A stretch of 64,000 nt of DNA from Pseudomonadota bacterium (GTDB taxonomy: Bacteria > Pseudomonadota > Gammaproteobacteria > Steroidobacterales > Steroidobacteraceae), in NCBI GenBank assembly GCA_023433705.1, contig JAEYUC010000043.1, forward strand, positions 1-64,000. The letters are read 5' to 3'. A program made the translations under genes and the position numbers. The notes beneath the pieces are model-generated. The model was not told where the DNA came from, did no database searches, and worked only from the letters and a program-made list of their open reading frames with translations. This document shows, piece by piece, positions 11,400-19,926 of this stretch; positions within the stretch are counted from its first letter, which is position 1, and each line of letters starts with the position of its first letter.

Positions 11400-11532
11400 G
11401 GGGACAGATCTATTTATTGACGACAACGGCTGGGTGAATGGGGACTGATTTATTTGTTGACGATAACCACACGAGAGCAACGTCGATGAGGTAACCCACG
11501 ATTATCGTCAATAAATAAATCTGTCCCCATTC
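11399..11532. repeat. REP/REPIN-like inverted repeat cluster between glgP and glgB
   Basis: Three copies of a motif built on GGGGACAGATTTATTTATTGACG: 11399-11423 and 11438-11467 on the plus strand, and 11503-11532 inverted. The second and third are about 30 bp each, differ at only two positions by eye, and form the ends of a roughly 95-bp palindromic unit. The third copy abuts the glgP stop codon; the first abuts the glgB Shine-Dalgarno site. Such elements are typically moved by REP-associated tyrosine transposases; none is encoded in this window. Confidence 0.75.
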
Positions 11533-13993
11533 ACATCACCGACCTTATCTTCCAGATTCTTTCGGCGTACTCGCGGATGCTGCGATCGCTCGAGAACGGG
11601 CCCATCGACATCGTGTTCAGCACGGCTTTGCGGCTCCATTCCTCGTGGTTGCGATACAGAGCGTCGACGCGGTCCTGGGCTTCGCAGTACGCCGCGAAAT
11701 CCGCGAGCACCAGGAAAGGCTCGCCGTCCGACGTCAGCCGGTCCACGATGAGCCGCGCATGATTACCTTCGCCGAACGCGCCGTTGCGGATCATGTCGAG
11801 CGTGCTGGCGAGCTCGGGATTCGCGGCCACGATCTCGCGCGGCCGGTAACCATCCGCCCGCCGCGCCTCGACCTCGTCCGCCGTCATGCCGAAGATGAAG
11901 ATGTTCTCCGGCCCCACCGCATCGCGTATCTCGATGTTCGCGCCATCCAGCGTGCCGATGGTCAGCGCGCCATTCAGCGCGAGCTTCATGTTCCCGGTGC
12001 CCGACGCCTCCATGCCCGCCGTCGAGATCTGCTGCGACAGATCCGCCGCCGGCATGATGAGCTGCGCGAGCGACACGTCGTAATCCGGCAGGAACACGCA
12101 CTTCAACTTCGTCAGCGTCACCGGATCCTGGTTGATGACCGTCGACGCATTGTTGATGAGCCGGATGATGGCCTTCGCCATTACATACCCCGGCGCCGCC
12201 TTGCCCGCGAACATCGTCGTGCGCGGCACCCACGGCTCGTCCGGCTTTGCCTTGATCCGGTTGTATCGCGTTATCACGTACAGGATGTTCAACAGCTGCC
12301 GCTTGTACTCGTGGATGCGCTTCACCTGCACGTCGAACAACGTATCCACGCTGATGTCGATGCCCGTGCGTCGATCCACTTCCTCCGCCAGCGCGATCTT
12401 GTTCTGCCGCTTGATGTCGCGAAACAGCCCGCGGAAATGCGGATCGTCCGCCGCCCAGCGCAGCCGCTCGAGCTCCTCGAGATCGTTCTCCCACGCCGAG
12501 CCCAGCCGCTCCGTCAGCAGCCGCGACAACCCCACGTTCGACTGCTTCAGCCAGCGCCGCACCGTGATGCCGTTCGTCACGTTCGTGAACCGGTCCGGGA
12601 ACATCCGCGCGAAACCCGCGAAGATGGTCTTCTTCATGAGGTCCGAATGTAGTTTGGCGACGCCGTTCACCTTGTGCGATCCAACTACCGCCAGGTGCGC
12701 CATGCGCACCCGCCGCCCGTGGTGCTCGCCGATGATCGACAACGCCGTCTTCGCCGCATCGTCACCCTTGAAGCGTTTCTCGACCTCGAGCAGGAACTCC
12801 TCGTTGATGCGGTAGATGATCTCCAGGTGCCGCGGCAGGAACCGCTCGAAGAACTCCACCGGCCAGGTCTCGAGCGCCTCGGGCAGCAGCGTGTGGTTCG
12901 TATAACCGAACACCTTGCGGCAGATCTCCCACGCATCCGCCCACGCGATGTCGTACTGATCCACCAGCAGCCGCATCAGCTCCGGGATCGCGAGCGTCGG
13001 ATGCGTATCGTTCAACTGCACCGCGAGCGCCGTCGGCAACTCCTCGAGCGTGCGGTCCTCGGCCAGGTGCGTCGCCAGCATGTCCTGCATGCTCGCGCTG
13101 ACGAAGAAGTACTGCTGCTTGAAGCGCAGCTCCTTGCCCTGCGGAGTCGAATCGTCCGGGTACAACACGCGCGAGAGATTCTTCGCGTCGACCTGGTCGC
13201 GCACCGCGGCCGCGTATTCGCCCGAGTTGAAATTCTCGATGTGGAACGGCTGCAGCGCGCGTCCCGACCACAACCGCAGGTGATTCACCGTCGGCGAGCG
13301 ATTGCCCGGCACGAGCTGGTCGAATCCCACCGCGAGGATGTCCTGCGTTTCCACCCAGCGCGAACGCTCCTGCCCACCTACTTCGTGCGTGACGATCACG
13401 CGCCCGCCGAACCGCACGATGTAGCGCGCATCCGACCGCGGCGTTTCCCACACGTTGTGCAGCCGCAGCCAGGTGCTCGCGGCCTCGCGCTGGCCGCCGT
13501 TGTCGTCGATCGACTGCGTGAAGATGCCGTAGTCGTAGCGGATGCCGTATCCCGTCGCGGGATATTGCAGCGTCGCGAGCGAGTCGAGAAAACATGCGGC
13601 GAGCCGCCCCAGGCCGCCATTGCCGAGCCCCGGGTCCACCTCGAGCGCGACCACCGCGTCGAAGTCGTGTCCCATGCTCGCCACGGCCGCGCGCGCCTCG
13701 TCGATCAACTCCGCATCGATGCTCGACAACGCGTTGAGCAGCGAGCGGCCCGGCAGGTATTCGACGGACAGATAGCAAAGCCGCTTCACGCGCGCCCGCG
13801 CCACCCGCCGCTGCGTGGCGAGCCAGCGGGCCGATAGTTCCTCCCGGATAGCGAGCGATAACGCGTCGTATATGTCGCGCGGCGTCGCGGTCTCAGGGTC
13901 CTTGCCCAGCGAGCGCGTGAGCCGGTCATAAATCGCCGCACGCAGGCTGCCACGCCTGAGAATCGCGCCCGTAACGAGCGGCTCATTCAACAC
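11531..13993 (-). CDS. glgP: Glycogen/starch/alpha-glucan phosphorylase
   Basis: Phosphorolytically removes terminal glucose from alpha-1,4-glucans giving glucose-1-phosphate; PLP enzyme, GT35. The 820-residue length is typical. Seen: LSVEYLPGRSLLNALSSI, EVDPGLGNGGLGRLAACFLDSLA, LNDTHPTLAIPELMRLL, the phosphate loop VKRIHEYKRQLLNIL, and the PLP lysine in EASGTGNMKLALNGALTIGTLDGAN (about K670). The start GTG at 13993 is preceded by AAAGG at suitable spacing; the second codon is TTG. It is the first gene of the minus-strand glycogen run and is divergent from ppgK with about 195 bases between, the likely promoter region. The REP cluster follows its stop directly. Confidence 0.97.
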   Translation of the reverse strand: MLNEPLVTGAILRRGSLRAAIYDRLTRSLGKDPETATPRDIYDALSLAIREELSARWLATQRRVARARVKRLCYLSVEYLPGRSLLNALSSIDAELIDEARAAVASMGHDFDAVVALEVDPGLGNGGLGRLAACFLDSLATLQYPATGYGIRYDYGIFTQSIDDNGGQREAASTWLRLHNVWETPRSDARYIVRFGGRVIVTHEVGGQERSRWVETQDILAVGFDQLVPGNRSPTVNHLRLWSGRALQPFHIENFNSGEYAAAVRDQVDAKNLSRVLYPDDSTPQGKELRFKQQYFFVSASMQDMLATHLAEDRTLEELPTALAVQLNDTHPTLAIPELMRLLVDQYDIAWADAWEICRKVFGYTNHTLLPEALETWPVEFFERFLPRHLEIIYRINEEFLLEVEKRFKGDDAAKTALSIIGEHHGRRVRMAHLAVVGSHKVNGVAKLHSDLMKKTIFAGFARMFPDRFTNVTNGITVRRWLKQSNVGLSRLLTERLGSAWENDLEELERLRWAADDPHFRGLFRDIKRQNKIALAEEVDRRTGIDISVDTLFDVQVKRIHEYKRQLLNILYVITRYNRIKAKPDEPWVPRTTMFAGKAAPGYVMAKAIIRLINNASTVINQDPVTLTKLKCVFLPDYDVSLAQLIMPAADLSQQISTAGMEASGTGNMKLALNGALTIGTLDGANIEIRDAVGPENIFIFGMTADEVEARRADGYRPREIVAANPELASTLDMIRNGAFGEGNHARLIVDRLTSDGEPFLVLADFAAYCEAQDRVDALYRNHEEWSRKAVLNTMSMGPFSSDRSIREYAERIWKIRSVM

Positions 13994-14187
13994 TTGGTTC
14001 TACCTTTCACAGTTCGACGAGACATTTCAGGACAATTTTCCATGGCGTGCCGACATTCCATGCAAGAAGTATGTCGGACTCCGGAGACCGGTATCATATG
14101 CACGTCGTGCGAGGGGGCACAGATTACCAAGGTTGCTTGGTCTGACCTTTCGCGCGCTGCACCACATTGGCTTCGAGTACACGCGGA

Positions 14188-14967
14188 ATGCACCGACAAG
14201 CAATCGGCATCGATATCGGCGGATCGTCCATCAAGGCGGCGGTCGTCGACCTCACAAAAGGCAGCCTCGTCGGCGAGCGAAGATCCGTGCCCTCGCCGGC
14301 CATGTCGGCCGTGAGTGAAATGATGCATGCCATGGCCGATGCGGTGCCGGACGGGGCCGAGCATCTCCCGGCGGGCGTGACGTTCCCGGGCGTCGTGGTC
14401 GGCGGTACGGTCTACACCGCGGCCAACGTCGCGAAGTCGTGGATCGGCCAGCCACTCGCCGAACCCGCCGCCGCCAAGCTCAACCGCGAGGTCGTCGCGA
14501 TCAACGACGCCGACGCCGCGGGCCTGGCCGAAGTGCACTTCGGCGCCGCGCGGGACGTGAAAGGCACCGTGCTCGTCCTCGCGCTCGGGACCGGCATCGG
14601 CAGCGCGTTGTTCGTCGACGGCGATCTGGTGCCTAACACCGAACTCGGACATCTCGAATTCGACGGCATGGAAGCCGAGGCGCGCGCCTCCGGCCGTGCG
14701 CGCATGGAGCGCAAGCTCGAGTGGAATGACTACATGAGCGAGTTGTCGTACGTGCTGACGCGCATGCACGCGCTGTTCTGGCCGGACCTCATCGTGCTGT
14801 GCGGCGGGATCACCGCGGACCATCCGAACCTGGTCGACGACCTCAAGGTCCCGACCCAGCTCAAGCTGGGCTCGCTGCGCGCGGATGCCGGCATCGTCGG
14901 CGCCGCGTTCGCCACCACTCTCAAGCAGGGCGTGTGGATCAAGCAGGCGAAAGCCGCGGGAAAATAG
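14188..14967 (+). CDS. ppgK: Polyphosphate glucokinase, ROK family
   Basis: Phosphorylates glucose using inorganic polyphosphate (and often ATP), linking glucose released by MalQ or GH15 to glycolysis. The 259-residue protein begins MHRQAIGIDIGGSSIKAAVVD, the ROK phosphate-1 motif, then VTFPGVVVGGTVYTAANV, INDADAAGLAEVHFG, LALGTGIGSALFVDGDLVPNTELGHLEF (the signature typical of PpgK) and LCGGITADHPN. ATG at 14188 fits the family start; TTG at 14167 is possible but adds an unaligned leader. It is divergent from glgP, which supports a shared role in glucan use. Confidence 0.93.
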   Translation: MHRQAIGIDIGGSSIKAAVVDLTKGSLVGERRSVPSPAMSAVSEMMHAMADAVPDGAEHLPAGVTFPGVVVGGTVYTAANVAKSWIGQPLAEPAAAKLNREVVAINDADAAGLAEVHFGAARDVKGTVLVLALGTGIGSALFVDGDLVPNTELGHLEFDGMEAEARASGRARMERKLEWNDYMSELSYVLTRMHALFWPDLIVLCGGITADHPNLVDDLKVPTQLKLGSLRADAGIVGAAFATTLKQGVWIKQAKAAGK

Positions 14968-15079
14968 CTGCCGCCCGGTACCAACTGCATCACAGTTCCG
15001 GTGGTTGGCGCGCCGCGCACCCCGAACATGCCAACCAGTCAGGTTGTTCGAGGCCTCCCGATCAGCTAACAAGCGGGGC

Positions 15080-16225
15080 ATGGCATCGCGGCAAAAGCTC
15101 CAGATCCTCTGCGTGGACGATGAGCCCAGCATCGTGGAGGCCCTGTGCGCCGTTCTCGCCGACGAATACGACGCGCAGTCCGCCACGAGCCCGGCGCAGG
15201 CGCTGCAGAAGGTCAACGAGCTCGAGCGCCTGGCCGTGGTCGTGTCCGACATGCGCATGCCCGGCATGGACGGCGCCAGCTTTCTCCACGAGGTCATGCT
15301 GCGCCGGCCCGACGTCACGCGCATCCTGCTGACCGGCGATTCCGGACGCGATCTCGCCGTCGAGGCCGTGAACAAGGGCCAGATCTTCCGCTTTCTCACC
15401 AAGCCCGTCGTCGTCAAGGACATCCGGCACGCGGTCGAGGCCGGCGTCATCCAGTATCGCCTGGTGCATGCCGAGCGCGCGGTGCTGCAGGAGACGCTGA
15501 TCGGCTGCATCCGCTCGCTCATGGAAGTGCTGGCGATCGCGAATCCTTCGGCGTTCGGCCGTGCCGAGCGCATCAAGCGCATCGCGATGGAATGCGCGGC
15601 GCGTTTCGCCTGTACTGACTACTGGCAGCTCGAGGCCGCCGCCCTGCTCTCGCAGGTCGGATATGTCGCGCTCTCGCCGGTGGTCATCGAAAAATTGCAC
15701 GACGGCGTGACACTGACTCCCGAGGAGCTGCAGCAGGTGGGCGCGGTGCCGAACATCGCGCACAAACTACTCGACCACATTCCCCGCCTCGAACCGGTCT
15801 TCCAGATCCTCGACGCGTTGACCTGGCCCGACAATCGCCTCGCCGCGATGCACGACGGCATCGTGGGACTCGGCGCGAAGATCCTCGGCGCCGCGCTCGA
15901 GTTCGAGCAGCAGGTCGCGCAGGGCAAGTCGGTTGAAGAAGCGTTCGAGTATCTGCACGGCCGCGAAGTGCGCTACGGCGACAAGGTGGTCATCGCGCTC
16001 GAGAGGTGCCTGTCCACTCGCTGGCACTCGGGCGAGAGCATGGAAGTTTCGCTGCGCAACGTGCGTCCGGGCATGTTGATTCTCGAAGAGGCACGCCGTC
16101 AGAACGGCATGCTCGTCATTCCGCGCGGCGCGGAGGTGACCAAGACCTTCCTGCAGCGGATCGAGAACATCGCACCGGATCTGCTGGATGCGAAGGTGCG
16201 CGTGAGATTGAGCGCGACGAATTGA
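15080..16225 (+). CDS. Response regulator with HD-type output domain
   Basis: A two-component receiver joined to an HD-related output module, 381 residues. The receiver (residues 8-125) shows acidic pocket ILCVDDEP, phosphoacceptor aspartate in VVVSDMRMPGMDG, ILLTGDSG and FLTKPV. The following helical region (about 150-300: SAFGRAERIKRIAMECAARF, WQLEAAALLSQVGYVAL) looks like the degenerate HD domain of RpfG-related regulators, but the canonical HD-GYP residues are not present, so cyclic-di-GMP hydrolysis is not supported. The C-terminus (VRPGMLILEEARRQNGMLVIPRGAEVTKTFLQRI) is a short beta module seen in such proteins. No histidine kinase is adjacent. The ATG at 15080 starts at the receiver. 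Confidence 0.85.
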   Translation: MASRQKLQILCVDDEPSIVEALCAVLADEYDAQSATSPAQALQKVNELERLAVVVSDMRMPGMDGASFLHEVMLRRPDVTRILLTGDSGRDLAVEAVNKGQIFRFLTKPVVVKDIRHAVEAGVIQYRLVHAERAVLQETLIGCIRSLMEVLAIANPSAFGRAERIKRIAMECAARFACTDYWQLEAAALLSQVGYVALSPVVIEKLHDGVTLTPEELQQVGAVPNIAHKLLDHIPRLEPVFQILDALTWPDNRLAAMHDGIVGLGAKILGAALEFEQQVAQGKSVEEAFEYLHGREVRYGDKVVIALERCLSTRWHSGESMEVSLRNVRPGMLILEEARRQNGMLVIPRGAEVTKTFLQRIENIAPDLLDAKVRVRLSATN

Positions 16226-16234
16226 TGGCGTAAG

Positions 16235-16267
16235 CCCCCATTTGCCAGGAAAAGGGGCCTGACCCCA
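16235..16267 (+). repeat. Palindromic REP-like element, copy 2
   Basis: GCCCCCATTTGCCAGGAAAAGGGG followed by CCTGACCCC, matching the element at 1883-1919 at most positions and in the same orientation. It sits just after the stop of the response regulator gene, consistent with a 3'-end hairpin. Confidence 0.6.
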
Positions 16268-16462
16268 TTTCTGTCGCCAATAGACGCCACGCGGTCGTTC
16301 CGGTCACGGATTCGTCGTCCTGCCAGCCAACATCTGCGCCGCACCTCGCGATGTCCTACAAGGATGTGCGCCGGCAGGCTTGCAGCTTCCACGCGACATT
16401 CCTAACAAACTTCTCCGCCACGAGGGCCGCTTGCCGGGCTCTGTCAGAGGAAGGAGAAAACG

Positions 16463-17062
16463 ATGCGTCAAACCAAGTTCATTCTGCCGCTGCTCGCGGT
16501 CCTGGCCCTCGCGGCCGGCTGCTCACAGCAGAAAACCAACGCCACGAAGGCGCTGGAAGGTGTCGAAACTTCGCTCGCCGCGATCAAGGAAGACGCCGCG
16601 CGCTACGCGCCCGAGGGCCTCAAAGGCGTCGAGTCCAACATCGCGAGGCTCAAGACCAGCCTCGAGAACAAGGAATACGACGACGTGCTCGCCGGCGCGC
16701 CGCAGCTTCAGAAAGCCGTGGATTCGCTCGGCGCGGCCATCGTGTCGGGCAAGGAACAGGCGCAGGCCGCCGTCGCCGCCGCGACCACCGAATGGGAATC
16801 GTTGAGCGTCGAGGTGCCGAAGATGGTCGACACCATCCAGGCGCGCGTCGACGAGCTCTCCAAGAAGAAGCGCCTGCCCTGGGGCATCGACAAGGATGAA
16901 TTCGCCGGCGCCAAGGCGGGCCTCGAGACCATGAAGACCGAGTGGGCCGAGGCGACCGACGAGTTCAAATCGGGCGACAAGGTCGACGCCGCGCAGAAAG
17001 CGAGGTCGGTGAAAGGAATGGGTGTGGAGATTAGCGAGAAGCTGAAGATCGAGAAGGCTTGA
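16463..17062 (+). CDS. Hypothetical lipoprotein, coiled-coil rich
   Basis: Function not recognised. The 199-residue product has a lipoprotein signal ending in the lipobox LAAGC (cysteine near residue 20), so it is probably anchored to a membrane facing the periplasm. The mature part is alanine-, lysine- and glutamate-rich and almost wholly helical, with heptad-like stretches (VETSLAAIKEDAARY, VESNIARLKTSLENKEY, VPKMVDTIQARVDELSKKK). AAGGAG precedes ATG at good spacing. A strong terminator follows at 17094-17122, so it is a single-gene unit. Coiled-coil stress or envelope roles are guesses. Confidence 0.8.
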   Translation: MRQTKFILPLLAVLALAAGCSQQKTNATKALEGVETSLAAIKEDAARYAPEGLKGVESNIARLKTSLENKEYDDVLAGAPQLQKAVDSLGAAIVSGKEQAQAAVAAATTEWESLSVEVPKMVDTIQARVDELSKKKRLPWGIDKDEFAGAKAGLETMKTEWAEATDEFKSGDKVDAAQKARSVKGMGVEISEKLKIEKA

Positions 17063-17093
17063 TGGCCTTGAAGGGCATGTGAAGGGGAAGTTG

Positions 17094-17122
17094 AGCCGCG
17101 GCGATGTGCCGCGGCTTTTTTT
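17094..17122 (+). terminator. Rho-independent terminator after the lipoprotein gene
   Basis: AGCCGCGG (17094-17101) pairs with CCGCGGCT (17109-17116) across a seven-base loop and is followed by a run of T. Confidence 0.88.
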
Positions 17123-17129
17123 CACGGCT

Positions 17130-17416
17130 CTATCTACGCGATTTCCAGTAACCCGGTTCACGGGCCAGATGGGCAACCGCCAGAATCAGAATGTAGTCCG
17201 GTTCGATTGAGTAGTAGATGCCTACGGAAAAACGCGCGTCAGGCAACGGCGAATTTCCCCATCGACAGTCCATGCGTACGGATTCCGACATATGCGCTCA
17301 AGGGCGTCGTCAACCAGATCCAGGAAACGTGTGCCGAGGCCGGCACGGCGGGACTCGTAGTATTGAGCAGAATCCTGGAGCTCGGAAAAAGCTTCCAGGT
17401 GAAACTCAACCCTCAT
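17130..17416 (-). pseudogene. ParE/RelE-type toxin with a one-base frameshift
   Basis: Toxin partner of the upstream addiction-module gene; the family inhibits gyrase or cleaves mRNA. From ATG at 17416 the frame reads MRVEFHLEAFSELQDSAQYYESR, on to RRCLTRVFP, and then hits TAG at 17224-17222. The next frame continues directly with GIYYSIEPDYILILAVAHLAREPGYWKSR and a stop at 17130, the expected C-terminus of the family. One missing base after TA (a TAC tyrosine codon in relatives) explains it. ATG overlaps the antitoxin stop (ATGA). Either an inactivated toxin or a sequencing error; the clean continuation means the change is recent. Confidence 0.8.
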
Positions 17417-17646
17417 CGCTTGAGTGCGTCGCGAGCCCGTTTCATTGCGTCAATGGACGATACTGTCGTTGCCGATCCCGTTCGAACTTCGTCGCGACGA
17501 CGCTTGGCTTCGGCAAGCCACGCTTGATCGATCTTCCCGATCTGGGCGACGTCGAGGCTTTCGACCAGCAAATCCGCGAGTTCGGCGCGCGCTTCAGCCG
17601 ACAGACCCATGGCCTGCTGAGCGAGTACTTCAGGAGTTACTGGCAT
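17413..17646 (-). CDS. Addiction module antitoxin component
   Basis: Antitoxin of the short family of 'putative addiction module component' proteins that pair with ParE/RelE toxins. The 77-residue product begins MPVTPEVLAQQAMGLSAEARAELADLLVESL and ends DAMKRARDALKR. ATG at 17646 is chosen because it opens the family motif; an upstream in-frame extension is unaligned. It overlaps the toxin start by four bases. Similar antitoxins occur at 54981-55211 and 61625-61852, sharing the layout of LS/LN-x-E-x-R-x2-L-x-x-L/I helices. With the toxin frameshifted this module may be an antitoxin-only remnant. Confidence 0.82.
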   Translation of the reverse strand: MPVTPEVLAQQAMGLSAEARAELADLLVESLDVAQIGKIDQAWLAEAKRRRDEVRTGSATTVSSIDAMKRARDALKR

Positions 17647-17791
17647 GGGTTGCACGATAGTCCCCCGAAGCAGCCTGTCAAGCGATTGCCTGCCCAAAGT
17701 TTGCGGACCTCCGTTCAATCTCCGCCACATCAATAATTGCCGTGATTGTGTGGAAACGGATTCCGTCGGTGCGCGAATCTTCAAACTTTCC

Positions 17792-18325
17792 TTATCTCGG
17801 CCGTTTGCGATACAGCCGGTCGAACTCCCGGGCGAGCGGCGCGTTGGCCGAACGGACCTGGTCCACGACCCGTTTCGCCCAGTCGAAGTACCGCTGCTTC
17901 GTCTCCAATGACCAGTCCTCCGGCGGGCTGGTGAGGATGTCGCGCAGATTGCAGATCTTGTCCGCGAGCTTCACGAGCTTCGCGCGCCTGCTCGCGTGGC
18001 GGGCGTGATCGATCTGCAATTGCTTGCGCTTTTCCTTCGGCAACGATTTGTCGTCGGTCACCTCGAGCACGATCCCGGCGATGTCCTTGCCGAAATGACG
18101 TCGCAGTTCCGCCGCGGTTGTCTGCGTATCCTCGATCGTGTCGTGCAGCAGCGCCGCCGCGATCACGCGTGTGTCGCGCACGCCGCCCTTGTGCCAGAGC
18201 AGCTCGGCGAGCGCGATCGGGTGATTGATGTACGGCGACGCGTTCGCATCCTTGCGCCGCTGATCGCGATGTTTGTCGGCCGCGAAATGCAGCGCGGCGA
18301 GAATCGTCCCTGCTCCCGCCGGCAT
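17792..18325 (-). CDS. MESH1-type HD hydrolase
   Basis: A single-domain HD phosphohydrolase of 177 residues related to the SpoT hydrolase domain and animal MESH1, which removes pyrophosphate from (p)ppGpp or phosphate from NADPH. Seen: AALHFAADKHRDQRRKDANASPYINHPIALAELL, the HD pair in AALLHDTIEDTQTT, and the second metal site KLVKLADKICNLRDI, closing with YFDWAKRVVDQVR. No synthetase or regulatory domain follows. The ATG at 18325 avoids overlap with ohr, 30 bases upstream. The substrate cannot be told from sequence alone. Confidence 0.88.
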   Translation of the reverse strand: MPAGAGTILAALHFAADKHRDQRRKDANASPYINHPIALAELLWHKGGVRDTRVIAAALLHDTIEDTQTTAAELRRHFGKDIAGIVLEVTDDKSLPKEKRKQLQIDHARHASRRAKLVKLADKICNLRDILTSPPEDWSLETKQRYFDWAKRVVDQVRSANAPLAREFDRLYRKRPR

Positions 18326-18354
18326 CTTCCTATTGGGCAAGGGCGCGACCCTCC

Positions 18355-18783
18355 TCAAACTACATTCAGCGTGACGTCGATGTTGCCGCGCGTCGCGTTC
18401 GAATATGGGCACACCCGGTGAGCCGCATCGACGAGCTGCTTCACCTGCTCCTTCGGCAGTCCCGGCACCGAGATGTCGAGATCGACCTTCAACGCGAACC
18501 CCGTCGGGATCGGCCCGATGCCCACGTGACCCGTGATCGACGTCTCCGCCGGCAGCGCCACCTTCGCCTTGCCCGCGACGAACTTGAGCGCGCCGATGAA
18601 ACAGGCCGAGTACCCCGCCGCGAACATCTGCTCCGGATTCGTCCCCGGCCCACCCGCGCCACCGAGCTCCTTGGGTGTCGAGAGTTGCACGTTGAGCACG
18701 CCGTCCGACGACGAGGCGCGGCCATCGCGCCCGCCGGTGGCCGTGGAATGCGCGGTGTACAGGACCTTTTCCGGTGATGCCAT
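18355..18783 (-). CDS. ohr: Organic hydroperoxide resistance protein
   Basis: Thiol peroxidase that reduces organic hydroperoxides, using a reactive cysteine pair. The 142-residue OsmC-fold protein shows VLYTAHSTATGGRDGRA, GTNPEQMFAAGYSACFIGAL with the first cysteine, and VDAAHRVCPYSNATRGNIDV with the second; this spacing separates Ohr from OsmC. AAGGAG lies before ATG at 18783. No MarR-type OhrR regulator is next to it. Likely transcribed with the HD hydrolase downstream. Confidence 0.95.
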   Translation of the reverse strand: MASPEKVLYTAHSTATGGRDGRASSSDGVLNVQLSTPKELGGAGGPGTNPEQMFAAGYSACFIGALKFVAGKAKVALPAETSITGHVGIGPIPTGFALKVDLDISVPGLPKEQVKQLVDAAHRVCPYSNATRGNIDVTLNVV

Positions 18784-18958
18784 TTCAGACTCCTTGTTGT
18801 TTGATTGCCCCGCAGTCTACGGTGGGGATAGCGGTGCCGGTGTAAAAAGTGGGGACAGGAACCGTGCGATGGTCTGACAGGCCGGCGGGGCGCTCACTGA
18901 TCAATGCGCGCAAACGCCCCGCCCTACGCTGTCCATCACATCCGCACACGCGGAGGTC

Positions 18959-19204
18959 ATGATGACCACGCCTCAACGACAGCAGCCCATCGACGAACGA
19001 GAACCGCACATCGAGACCCCTGTCATCCAGATGCAGGACCTCGAACACAATCCCACGCAACAGTCGCGCGTGCCGAATGCCGGCGTGAAGGTCGAGCCGA
19101 AGATCGAGGCCGAAGACCTGCGCGACTTTGCCAGGGAAGACGACGAGGCGATCAAGGCGCTCGAAGAGCTCGAGAAGCGGATCAAGCGCCAGGCGCCCGG
19201 CTGA
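18959..19204 (+). CDS. Small hydrophilic protein
   Basis: Function not recognised. An 81-residue acidic protein without signal peptide or membrane segment, proline- and glutamine-rich at the N-terminus and helical at the C-terminus (FAREDDEAIKALEELEKRIK). GGAGG precedes the ATGATG start, either of which can serve. It converges with the acetyltransferase gene that ends three bases after it. Confidence 0.6.
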   Translation: MMTTPQRQQPIDEREPHIETPVIQMQDLEHNPTQQSRVPNAGVKVEPKIEAEDLRDFAREDDEAIKALEELEKRIKRQAPG

Positions 19205-19207
19205 TTC

Positions 19208-19738
19208 TCAATGCCCCACCTGCCCGTGCGTCCACTGACGCGCGGAGGCGCGCAGCGGCCGCAACATCCAGCGATCGTTGTGTTCGTGACCCGTGGATCC
19301 CAGCGGCGAATTGAGCGTGCGGAATCCATGCCGCCCGTAGAACTCGATCGCAGGCTGCATCTGCTTCACCGTTTCGAGGTAGCAGCGCACGTAGAGGAGC
19401 TGCCGCGCCGCCGCGAGGCAGCGATCGAGCAGCGCTTCTCCAATGCCTCGCCCGCGCACATCCGCGCGCAGGTACATGCGCTGCAGCTCGCAGGTGAGCG
19501 GATCCGAGCCGGCAAGCGGCGCGATTCCCGCACCTCCGACGATCTCGCCCTCGCGCACCGCCACGAAGTACAGCGAACGCTGGCGCTGGTACGTGGAGTA
19601 AAGCGCGCGATCCGCGGGCTCGAGTAGTTCGACACCGCGATCCGCGATGCCGTACTCGGCGCGCGAATCCGCGATGATCTGGAGCAGCGCCGGCACGTCG
19701 GCCGGCTCGATGAGTCGTATCTGGGTTGTCGTGGGCAT
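19208..19738 (-). CDS. GNAT family acetyltransferase
   Basis: A 176-residue N-acetyltransferase. Seen: IRLIEPADVPALLQIIADSRAEYG, VAVREGEIVGGAGIAPL, LQRMYLRADVRGRGIGEALLDRCLAAA with the RGRGIG acetyl-CoA loop, and MQPAIEFYGRHGFRTL. AAAGGA precedes ATG at 19738. A terminator hairpin (19776-19800) and an aromatic-rich mini-ORF lie upstream on the same strand. Acceptor unknown. Confidence 0.88.
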   Translation of the reverse strand: MPTTTQIRLIEPADVPALLQIIADSRAEYGIADRGVELLEPADRALYSTYQRQRSLYFVAVREGEIVGGAGIAPLAGSDPLTCELQRMYLRADVRGRGIGEALLDRCLAAARQLLYVRCYLETVKQMQPAIEFYGRHGFRTLNSPLGSTGHEHNDRWMLRPLRASARQWTHGQVGH

Positions 19739-19775
19739 GTTCGCGTCCTTTGGGTTCCTCCCCGGCGGACGCGCA

Positions 19776-19800
19776 CAAAAAAGCCTCCGCTGGGGAGGCT
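19776..19800 (-). terminator. Rho-independent terminator on minus strand
   Basis: AGCCTCC/GGAGGCT stem (19782-19788 with 19794-19800) with a five-base loop; read on the minus strand it is followed by six T. It probably ends the transcript of the small acidic protein at 19927-20133. Confidence 0.85.
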
Positions 19801-19926
19801 CGTTTCGGTTGAGTCGTCAGCTACACGCGCTCAATCGCCGGCCTCCACGTGATGTGGCGACCAAAAGTAATACTTGCAGACGAGGTTGAGCACGGAAGTG
19901 AAACTACTTGGATCGGGCCGCGCCTG

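Noticed and set aside
18840..18870. GTGGGGACAGGAACC near the ohr promoter as another REP copy
   Set aside because: Only the short GGGGACAG core is shared and no inverted partner is nearby.
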